DNA from: Shimia aestuarii | GTDB lineage: Bacteria > Pseudomonadota > Alphaproteobacteria > Rhodobacterales > Rhodobacteraceae | Length of the DNA: 64,000 nt | Assembly: GCF_022814865.1 (NCBI RefSeq) | Contig: NZ_JAKVRD010000013.1 | Coordinates: 35,527-99,526 of the forward strand | Direction of reading: 5' to 3' | Notes under the pieces: model-generated | The model's database searches: none | What the model saw: the letters and a program-made list of their open reading frames with translations, nothing else | What the model was told of the DNA's origin: nothing | Part shown: one piece after another, positions 58,023 through 64,000 of the stretch | How the letters are laid out: the number at the start of each line of letters is the position of its first letter | How positions within the stretch are numbered: position 1 is the first letter of the stretch | Translations under genes and position numbers: made by a program

Positions 58023-58173
58023 GCAAACGCACCCCATTTGCCCATCGTGCGATGCTCTTAGCGAAAAAAGCGCCCGAATTCCAGCTTTTCCGCCGCCCAA
58101 GACCAACACCCGACACGCCCCAAAGCGGATTTCCCCGCCCGCGCACCCCCGCCAAGCAGAAATTTTGTTGGCT

Positions 58174-58188
58174 TTAGGCTTCCATTAA
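58174..58188. promoter_or_regulatory. CtrA-like site upstream of ssb
   Basis: TTAG-GCTTCCA-TTAA fits TTAA-N7-TTAA with one mismatch, 65-79 bases upstream of the ssb start. No GTTC-N7-GTTC SOS box is seen in this region. Confidence 0.35.
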
Positions 58189-58252
58189 CCGGGATGGGAT
58201 GGTCTATGCTGGCACGAAACCTGACAAAGATTCTAAAAATGGGGGGTGCCAC

Positions 58253-58777
58253 ATGGCCGGTTCCGTCAACAAAGTCATTCTCGTCGGCAACTTGGGCCGC
58301 GACCCGGAGGTCCGCACCTTCCAGAACGGTGGCAAAGTGTGCAACCTGCGCATCGCCACCTCCGAGAATTGGAAAGACCGCAACACCGGTGAACGTCGTG
58401 AACGCACCGAATGGCACTCGGTCGCCATTTTTCAGGAAGGCCTCGTGCGCGTTGCCGAGCAATACCTGCGCAAAGGCTCCAAGGTCTATATCGAAGGCCA
58501 GCTTCAGACCCGCAAATGGCAGGATCAGTCCGGCGCGGATCGTTACTCGACCGAAGTCGTCCTGCAAGGCTTCGGCGGCACCCTCGTCATGCTCGACGGT
58601 CGCAGCGGCGGCGGCGGTGGCGACTACGGTGGTGGCCAGGGCGGCGGCTACGGTGGCGGCGACTACGGCGGTGGTGACTATGGTGGCGGCCAAGGCGGTG
58701 GTCAGGGTGGCTACGGTGGCGGCAACCAAGGCGGCGGCGCCCCCTCGCGCGATCTCGACGACGAGATCCCCTTCTAA
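58253..58777 (+). CDS. ssb: Single-stranded DNA-binding protein
   Basis: A 174-residue SSB. The OB fold is N-terminal ([65 protein letters not shown]). A long glycine-rich, tyrosine- and aspartate-punctuated linker follows (residues about 120-163, repeated GGGDYGG units), then the conserved acidic tip DLDDEIPF that recruits repair and replication partners. The frame extends to 58199, but the ATG at 58253 starts at the family position. Confidence 0.96.
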   Translation: MAGSVNKVILVGNLGRDPEVRTFQNGGKVCNLRIATSENWKDRNTGERRERTEWHSVAIFQEGLVRVAEQYLRKGSKVYIEGQLQTRKWQDQSGADRYSTEVVLQGFGGTLVMLDGRSGGGGGDYGGGQGGGYGGGDYGGGDYGGGQGGGQGGYGGGNQGGGAPSRDLDDEIPF

Positions 58778-58865
58778 GCTCTCTGCCTGCACAAAAGCCC
58801 TTTAAACCGGGTCTGCCCGCCATATCTCTGACAGGAGACACCGGCAGCACGCAAGGCAGACCCCA

Positions 58866-59948
58866 ATGGCTTGGTCCTTCTCCATAGGCCGTCTTTTCGG
58901 CTCCGACATCCGCATCCACGCAACCTTCTTCCTGTTGCTCTTGTGGATCGGTCTGATGGCCTATGCCGAGGGCGGCCCCGTCGCCGCCCTGACAAGCACC
59001 CTCTTCATCCTCGCTCTCTTCGCCTGCGTCGTCGCGCATGAGTTCGGACATGCGCTGACTGCGCGCCGCTACGGCATCCGCACCCCCGACATCACCCTCT
59101 TGCCCATCGGCGGCATGGCCCGGCTCGAGAAAATGCCCGACCGCCCGGCCCAGGAGATCCTCGTCGCCCTCGCCGGGCCTGCCGTCAACATGGTGATCTG
59201 GGCCGCACTGTCGCTGATCGTTGGCGTCCAGGGGGGCGACGCGCTGGTCTACCTGTCCGAACTGACCCCGACGACGTTCCTCGCCCAGCTTGCCGCGGTG
59301 AACCTTTTCCTCGCCGTGTTCAACCTGCTGCCCGCCTTTCCGATGGATGGCGGCCGGGTCTTGCGCGCGCTTTTGCAAACCCGCATGCCCCGCCCCCGCG
59401 CCACCGAAGTCGCCGCCCGCGCCGGTCAGGTGGTTGCCCTGCTGATGGGCTTTGCCGCCTTCGCCACCGGAAACATGATCCTGCTATTGATCGCCGGGTT
59501 CATCTTCATCGCGGGCTCCGCCGAGAGCAAAGACGTCTCCATGCGCGCTGCGACCCGCCGCCTGAAGGCCCGCGACGCGATGATCACAAGCTACGAGAGC
59601 CTCGCCCCCACCGACCCGCTGCAAACCGCCGCCACGACCCTCATCCGCACGACCCAGCATGAATTTCCCGTGCTCGCCCCGGATGGAACACTCAAAGGCT
59701 TCCTGACCCGCAACGCCCTCTTCGTCGCCATGGCCGAAGACGGCAACGCCATGCGTCCTATCGGCGATCTGATGGACACTGATATCCCACGCACCCGCCT
59801 CGACACACCGCTCGAAGCCGTGACCGACGCCCTCGGCAAGGGCGCGCCCGCCGTGGTGGTCTGTTCCCATGACGACAGAATGCTCGGCTACATCACCCGC
59901 GAGAACCTGGGCGAGCTGATGATCCTGCAAAGCCACCGCCCGGCCTAG
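58866..59948 (+). CDS. Site-2 protease family protein with CBS domains
   Basis: A 360-residue M50 membrane protease. HExxH is in VVAHEFGHALTARRYG, the second active-site motif in FNLLPAFPMDGGRVLRALL. About six helices are predicted, then two CBS domains (RLKARDAMITSYESLAPTD and PIGDLMDTDIPRTRLDTPLEAVTDAL), which often sense adenosine nucleotides. This CBS-type rhomboid-like/S2P group differs from RseP. The target is unknown. Confidence 0.88.
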   Translation: MAWSFSIGRLFGSDIRIHATFFLLLLWIGLMAYAEGGPVAALTSTLFILALFACVVAHEFGHALTARRYGIRTPDITLLPIGGMARLEKMPDRPAQEILVALAGPAVNMVIWAALSLIVGVQGGDALVYLSELTPTTFLAQLAAVNLFLAVFNLLPAFPMDGGRVLRALLQTRMPRPRATEVAARAGQVVALLMGFAAFATGNMILLLIAGFIFIAGSAESKDVSMRAATRRLKARDAMITSYESLAPTDPLQTAATTLIRTTQHEFPVLAPDGTLKGFLTRNALFVAMAEDGNAMRPIGDLMDTDIPRTRLDTPLEAVTDALGKGAPAVVVCSHDDRMLGYITRENLGELMILQSHRPA

Positions 59949-60012
59949 TGTGCCTCACCTTCAACCTGTGCGATCAGGTTTCTGGCTGAGTGCTTTAGGC
60001 CCCGCGCCCTGA

Positions 60013-60109
60013 TCTTCCTCTTGCAAGAAATATCCCCGCCGGAGGCAATTGCGAGGCAGCGGCCCGAAGGGGCGCTGACGAGATCTCCTGCGCGCGGCCT
60101 TGGCCGCGC
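60013..60109 (+). repeat. Short dispersed post-stop element, copy F, with hairpin module
   Basis: TCTTCCTCTTGCAAGAAATA and TCCCCGCCGGAGGC begin 64 bases after the protease stop. About 45 bases later GCGCGGCC-TT-GGCCGCGC (60092-60109) forms a perfect hairpin; a CGGCCCGAAGGGGCGCTG stretch lies between. The layout resembles copy C at 21881. Confidence 0.75.
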
Positions 60110-60118
60110 ACACTAAAC

Positions 60119-61234
60119 CTATCCGCGCGCGGCCAGCGCCTCTTCAAGAAGCGCCTTCACCACGTCGCGTGGCACATCCGCCGTGACGAACGCCGCGCCA
60201 ATGCCGCGCGCAAGGATAAAGCGCAACTGCCCATCCACGACCTTCTTGTCCTGCGCCATCAGGTCAAGAAGACCCTCCGCATCCGGCAAATCGCCTTCGA
60301 TATCCTTGAGATCGACCTTCATCCCCATCTCGGCAAGATGGGCCCGCACGCGGCTCGGCTCTTCCTGCGCACACAGTCCAAGACGCGCGCTCAACTCAAA
60401 CGCCAGCGCACAGCCAATCGCCACGCCTTCGCCATGTAACAGACGATCCCCATAGCCCGTCGCGGATTCCAGCGCGTGACAGAATGTATGCCCAAGGTTC
60501 AAGAGCGCGCGATCCCCCTGTTCGGTCTCATCGCGCGCCACGATCTCCGCCTTCATCTCGCAGGAGCGTTTCACCGCCTGAATGCGCGCCGCCATGTCGC
60601 CTGCCGCGAGCGCCGGTCCCTGCGCCTCGAGCCAGTCAAAGAACGCCGCATCGCCCAAGAGACCATATTTCACCACCTCGCCATAGCCGGCGAGGAAATC
60701 GCGTGCCGTCAACGTGCCAAGCACCTCTGTATCCGCCAGAACCATCGCGGGCTGATGGAACGCCCCGATGAGGTTCTTGCCCTGCGGTGCATTGATCCCG
60801 GTCTTGCCACCGACGGAACTATCCACCTGCGCCAAGAGCGACGTCGGAATCTGCACAAAGCGCACGCCCCGGCGCAACACCGCCGCCGCAAAGCCCGTCA
60901 GATCGCCAATCACCCCGCCGCCAAAGGCCACCACGATATCGCGCCGCTCGACCTTTTCGGCCAAGAGCCATTCCACCGTGCGCTCGAAATGCGGCCAGCT
61001 TTTCGTCGCCTCGCCCGCAGGCAGGACAAGCGCCTCCATCTCGATGCCTTCCGCCTTCAGCCCCGCACGCAGGGTCTCAAGATGAAGCGCGGCAACATTC
61101 TCATCCGTGACAACCCGCACCTGTGGCCTTTTCAACAGCGGCGCGATGAGCGCGCCCGCCTGCCGAAGAAGGCCGGGGCCGATCTGGATATCATAGGCCC
61201 GCGCACCAAGCCCCACATGCACCGTTTCCATCAT
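60119..61234 (-). CDS. aroB: 3-dehydroquinate synthase
   Basis: A 371-residue NAD- and metal-dependent enzyme, second step of the shikimate pathway. GGGVIGDLTGFAAAVLRRGVRFVQIPTSLLAQVDSSVGGKTGIN and KNLIGAFHQPAMVLAD are diagnostic, as is NLGHTFCHALE with the metal-binding His. It follows aroK with a four-base overlap. The start is one of two adjacent ATGs (61234 or 61231). Confidence 0.96.
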   Translation of the reverse strand: MMETVHVGLGARAYDIQIGPGLLRQAGALIAPLLKRPQVRVVTDENVAALHLETLRAGLKAEGIEMEALVLPAGEATKSWPHFERTVEWLLAEKVERRDIVVAFGGGVIGDLTGFAAAVLRRGVRFVQIPTSLLAQVDSSVGGKTGINAPQGKNLIGAFHQPAMVLADTEVLGTLTARDFLAGYGEVVKYGLLGDAAFFDWLEAQGPALAAGDMAARIQAVKRSCEMKAEIVARDETEQGDRALLNLGHTFCHALESATGYGDRLLHGEGVAIGCALAFELSARLGLCAQEEPSRVRAHLAEMGMKVDLKDIEGDLPDAEGLLDLMAQDKKVVDGQLRFILARGIGAAFVTADVPRDVVKALLEEALAARG

Positions 61235-61782
61235 TGTGCGACATCCTCCAATACATCTGGACGGCTCAAAAGCGCCTCGACCACGCGTTCCGCCATTTCT
61301 TCAATCGTGAACCGCGCATCTGCCTCAACCGACAGGTCGGCGCGGCGATACACCGGCACACGTGCGTCGTAAATCTCGGTCAGGGTTGCCTTGGGATCGG
61401 CCGTGCGCAGCAAGGGGCGCGTGTCCTTGTGCTTGACCCGGTTCCACAGGATTTCAAGATCGGCATTGAGCCAGACCGCGACTCCTTTTTCCGAGATCAC
61501 CGTGCGGTTGCCCTCGGCAAGATAGGCCCCGCCCCCGGTCGATAGGATGCCGCGTTCCTCGTCAAGCAGGCGCTCGATGACCTGCGCCTCTTTGCGGCGA
61601 AAGAACGGCTCGCCATCGCGGGCGAAAATCTCGGCGATGGACATATTCGCGGCCTTCTCGATTTCCGCATCCGAGTCGAGGAACGGCACGCCAAGCCGCG
61701 CTGCAAGTGCCCGTCCCACCGCGGTCTTTCCGGCGCCCATCATCCCCACGAGCACAACCGTCTTCTTCAGTTTCAGCGTCAT
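61231..61782 (-). CDS. aroK: Shikimate kinase
   Basis: A 183-residue kinase, fifth step of the shikimate pathway. The P-loop is VGMMGAGKTAVGRALAARLG, then DSDAEIEKAANMSIAEIFARDGE and FRRKEAQV, and STGGGAYLAEGNR. The pair aroK-aroB diverges from the small gene and xerD unit to the right. Confidence 0.96.
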   Translation of the reverse strand: MTLKLKKTVVLVGMMGAGKTAVGRALAARLGVPFLDSDAEIEKAANMSIAEIFARDGEPFFRRKEAQVIERLLDEERGILSTGGGAYLAEGNRTVISEKGVAVWLNADLEILWNRVKHKDTRPLLRTADPKATLTEIYDARVPVYRRADLSVEADARFTIEEMAERVVEALLSRPDVLEDVAQ

Positions 61783-61927
61783 CGTTTTCCCGGCCAGCGC
61801 ATCGCCAAAGACCCTGCATCGGCCAAGCTTCGCGCAAATTCAAACTTTCGCTCCTGAATGACGTGATCTTGTGCAAAAGGCCAGTTATAACTTGAGGAAA
61901 ATCGGGCAGAACACAGTTGGAGACGGC

Positions 61928-62083
61928 ATGGGCAAACTGATCCTTTTCATCGTTGCGCTACTTTGTATCGCGGCGCTCGGGCTTGTGGGCTATGCCTATC
62001 TCGGCCCGATGCTCGGTGCGGATTTCGCCCCCGCACCCACGGAAATCCGCCAGCCCCTGACGCTTAGCCCGGCTGACGGCTGA
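61928..62083 (+). CDS. Small single-pass membrane protein
   Basis: A 51-residue protein, MGKLILFIVALLCIAALGL at the start, followed by VGYAYLGPMLGADFAPAPTE and a short hydrophilic tail. A membrane helix occupies residues 3-25. The frame is open from 61871, but the ATG at 61928 begins the helix. It ends 3 bases before the next gene. No family is recognised by me; it is likely conserved at this site in the order. Confidence 0.68.
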   Translation: MGKLILFIVALLCIAALGLVGYAYLGPMLGADFAPAPTEIRQPLTLSPADG

Positions 62084-62086
62084 TCC

Positions 62087-63622
62087 ATGCAGCGCCGGTT
62101 TGCCTCTCTCGCGCCCCTCGCTTTCTGCCTCCTCGCAGGCGCCGTATCGGCCCAGACATCGGGCGCGGACAGCACGCAAACCGCGCCGCTTTCGGCGATT
62201 GACTGGCTGCGGCAAACGCCAACCGTCACCCTGCAACTAAGCGAACCGCCGGTGGCGCAAGGGGTAGAGACGCCGGACATCGCCGTCGATACGCTGGGCG
62301 CACCGGGGCGGAGCGGCGTCGGCCTTCTGCCGAGCCACGTGACCGGCCTGCCCGCGACCCTTTGGCAAAATAGCCGCGCCGACAGCCTTGCGCGCCGCAT
62401 TGCCGGGCTCGACCCCGATCGCCTGCCCGCGATGCAGGCGCTGCTCTATACGTTGCTTCTGGCCGAGACCAACCCGCCGGGCCTGTCCGATGCGCCGCCC
62501 GAAACCCTGCTTCTGGCGCGAATCGATAAGCTGATAGAGATGGGCGCGCTTGATCAGGCCGAGGCGCTGGTCGAAGCCGCCGACCCGGCCACCCCGGCCT
62601 TGTTCAGCCGCTGGCTCGACATCGGTCTCCTGCTTGGCGAGGAAGAGGCCCAATGCAAGGCGCTGACAGAAACGCCACGCCTCTCGCCCTCTTATGCCGC
62701 GCGTGTCTTCTGCACCGCCCGCGCAGGCGATTGGCAAGCCGCAAGCCTGACCCTCGGCACCGCCAATGCACTCGGTCTGTTGACCGACGAAGAAGATGCC
62801 CTCCTGTTGCGCTTCCTCGATCCTGACCTCTTTGAAGGCGAACCGATCCTCACCATTCCGCGCGCAGTCACGCCCCTGACCTTTCGTCTATACGAAGCCA
62901 TCGGCGAGGCCCGCCCAACCTCTGGCCTGCCACTGGCCTTTGCGCATGCCGACCTACGCGAGCGCGCCGGCTGGAAAGCGCGGCTCGAAGCCGCCGAACG
63001 CCTTGCGCGCACCTCGGCGCTTTCGGAAAATCACCTGCTTGGCCTTTACTTCGAAGGCAAACCCTCGGCCTCCGGCATGATCTGGGATCGGGTCTCGGCG
63101 CTCCAGGCCTTTGACCGCGCCCTGACCAACGGCGACACCACCGCACTCTCCGATACCCTTCCTGCCGCCTGGGCTGCGATGCAAGCCGTGCACCTCGAGG
63201 TGCCCTTCGCCCGCCTTTATGGTAGCCGCCTGCTCGCCCAAGGTCTCTCTGGCACCACGGCGCGTCTCGCACGCAATATTGCGCTCTTGTCGCCCGCCTA
63301 CGAACTCGCCGCCGCCAAGGGACCGAAAGACTTCCTCGCCGGTCTCGCACGCGGCACCCCGCCCCGCCTGCCCACCAATTCGACCCATCGCGCCATTGCC
63401 GATGCATTCCACGGCGCGGGCGTGCCACAGGACATCTCGACCATGCTTGCCCGCGGCCAGCTTGGCGAAGTGATCCTCGTGGCGATGAACCTGATGGAGG
63501 ACGGCGCGCTTGGCAATCTTGCCGCGCTGACCGAGGCGCTCGCCATCTTCCGCGCCGTCGGCCTCGAGGACACCGCCCGCCGCGCCGCGCTTCAGACGCT
63601 CCTGCTTGACCTGAGGGGCTGA
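62087..63622 (+). CDS. Exported 511-residue protein of unknown function
   Basis: A long protein with a signal peptide (residues 1-24, LAPLAFCLLAGAVSA, cut before QTSG). The rest is helical and alanine/leucine-rich with short repeated helices (LLYTLLLAETNPPGLSDAPPE, LDQAEALVEAADPATPALFSRWLDI, WQAASLTLGTANALGLLTDEE), which resembles a TPR-like or alpha-solenoid fold. No enzyme motif is seen. It lies between the 51-residue gene and xerD, with 5 bases before xerD, so these three likely form one operon. Confidence 0.7.
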   Translation: MQRRFASLAPLAFCLLAGAVSAQTSGADSTQTAPLSAIDWLRQTPTVTLQLSEPPVAQGVETPDIAVDTLGAPGRSGVGLLPSHVTGLPATLWQNSRADSLARRIAGLDPDRLPAMQALLYTLLLAETNPPGLSDAPPETLLLARIDKLIEMGALDQAEALVEAADPATPALFSRWLDIGLLLGEEEAQCKALTETPRLSPSYAARVFCTARAGDWQAASLTLGTANALGLLTDEEDALLLRFLDPDLFEGEPILTIPRAVTPLTFRLYEAIGEARPTSGLPLAFAHADLRERAGWKARLEAAERLARTSALSENHLLGLYFEGKPSASGMIWDRVSALQAFDRALTNGDTTALSDTLPAAWAAMQAVHLEVPFARLYGSRLLAQGLSGTTARLARNIALLSPAYELAAAKGPKDFLAGLARGTPPRLPTNSTHRAIADAFHGAGVPQDISTMLARGQLGEVILVAMNLMEDGALGNLAALTEALAIFRAVGLEDTARRAALQTLLLDLRG

Positions 63623-63627
63623 GTCCC

Positions 63628-64000
63628 ATGGCCGATATCTCTGACCGCCGCATGATCGCGACCTTCCTCGACGCCCAAGCCGCCGAACTTGGCGCGTCGG
63701 AGAACACGCTGATGGCCTATGGCCGTGACCTTGCCGATGTGGTCGACTGGACCGAGAGCAAGGGCCACGCCCTCCTCGACCTTTCCCGGAACGAAATCGA
63801 GGCCTACCTCATCCATTGCGAAGCACAGGGTCTTGCCAAATCGACCCGCGCCCGCCGCCTCTCTGCACTCAAGCAATTCTTCCGCTTCGCCTTCGAGGAA
63901 GGCTGGCGCAGCGACAACCCCGCGCTTCTCATCAAGGGGCCGGGCCGCGACAAACGCCTGCCCAAGACGCTCGATATCGAAGACGTGGACCGCCTGCTCG
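63628..64000 (+). CDS. xerD: Tyrosine recombinase XerD, N-terminal part
   Basis: The gene is cut by the window end; 124 residues are visible. The SAM-like N-terminal core-binding domain is clear (MIATFLDAQAAELGASENTLMAYGRDLADVVDWTE and TRARRLSALKQFFRFAFEEGW) with SDNPALLIKGPGRDKRLPKTL before the catalytic domain. With XerC it resolves chromosome dimers at dif. The ATG at 63628 is 5 bases after the 511-residue gene's stop. The catalytic tyrosine is outside the window, so xerC or another paralogue cannot be fully excluded; the arrangement with aroK-aroB favours xerD. Confidence 0.88.
   Translation, partial: MADISDRRMIATFLDAQAAELGASENTLMAYGRDLADVVDWTESKGHALLDLSRNEIEAYLIHCEAQGLAKSTRARRLSALKQFFRFAFEEGWRSDNPALLIKGPGRDKRLPKTLDIEDVDRLL

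Noticed and set aside
58600..58745. Low-complexity GGTGGC repeat as a DNA element
   Set aside because: It is coding: the glycine-rich linker of SSB, which is expected in this family.
63628..64000. Integrase of a mobile element at the right edge
   Set aside because: The sequence and its neighbours (aroK-aroB) fit housekeeping xerD, and no attachment site or cargo is seen.

Overview
The window is a dense, high-GC chromosomal segment from an alphaproteobacterium, most likely of the order Rhodobacterales (Roseobacter group). The evidence is the gene set and order: ctrA beside sciP, the lpxA-lpxI-lpxB series using the LpxI enzyme, the DUF6456/DUF6477 pair, aroB-aroK divergent from xerD, an SLAC1-type channel and a non-pyrrolysine MttB homologue. 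I see no tRNA, rRNA, CRISPR array, transposase or prophage gene. Both ends cut a gene: an ammonium transporter on the left and xerD on the right.

Layout. 1-9.3 kb: Amt tail, MmgE/PrpD enzyme, Coq10/RatA-like protein, hpt with a small membrane protein, lipA, the DUF6456/DUF6477 pair, an MttB-superfamily methyltransferase and an SH3-domain secreted protein. 9.4-16.6 kb: guaA, then an accessory-looking block of two SAM methyltransferases, a small sulfotransferase-like protein, two EamA transporters and a FadL-type porin whose natural start is followed by an in-frame TGA. 16.8-21.9 kb: P-loop ATPase, metA (acetyl-type by its specificity residue), an alpha/beta hydrolase, PPK2, a TetR regulator and an unknown protein. 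22-29.5 kb: rplM-rpsI, an SLAC1/TehA channel behind an FNR-type site, a hotdog thioesterase divergent from a crotonase, trmFO-gluQ, hisI, an IscU-like scaffold and a 40-residue membrane protein behind a perfect alphaproteobacterial LexA box.

29.6-36.4 kb: recG-ligA, ctrA, sciP, mnmA. 36.4-48.5 kb: one long minus-strand envelope series in transcription order pyrH, frr, uppS, cdsA, dxr, rseP, a 44-residue membrane protein, bamA, skp, fabZ, lpxA, lpxI, lpxB. It joins isoprenoid and undecaprenyl carrier synthesis, phospholipid precursor synthesis, outer-membrane protein assembly and lipid A synthesis. 48.5-64 kb: miaA, an AraC regulator, a peptide-type ABC transporter operon without a binding protein, a monooxygenase-fold protein, a di-haem peroxidase, a lytic transglycosylase, ssb, a site-2 protease with CBS domains, aroK-aroB, a small membrane protein, a 511-residue exported protein and xerD.

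The most interesting signals are small or non-coding: the SOS-box/40-residue membrane protein unit beside recG (a possible analogue of SOS cell-division inhibitors), the 44-residue protein between rseP and bamA, at least seven copies of a short element placed just after stop codons, two copies of an 11-bp tandem repeat, and the TGA-broken signal peptide of the FadL-type porin.
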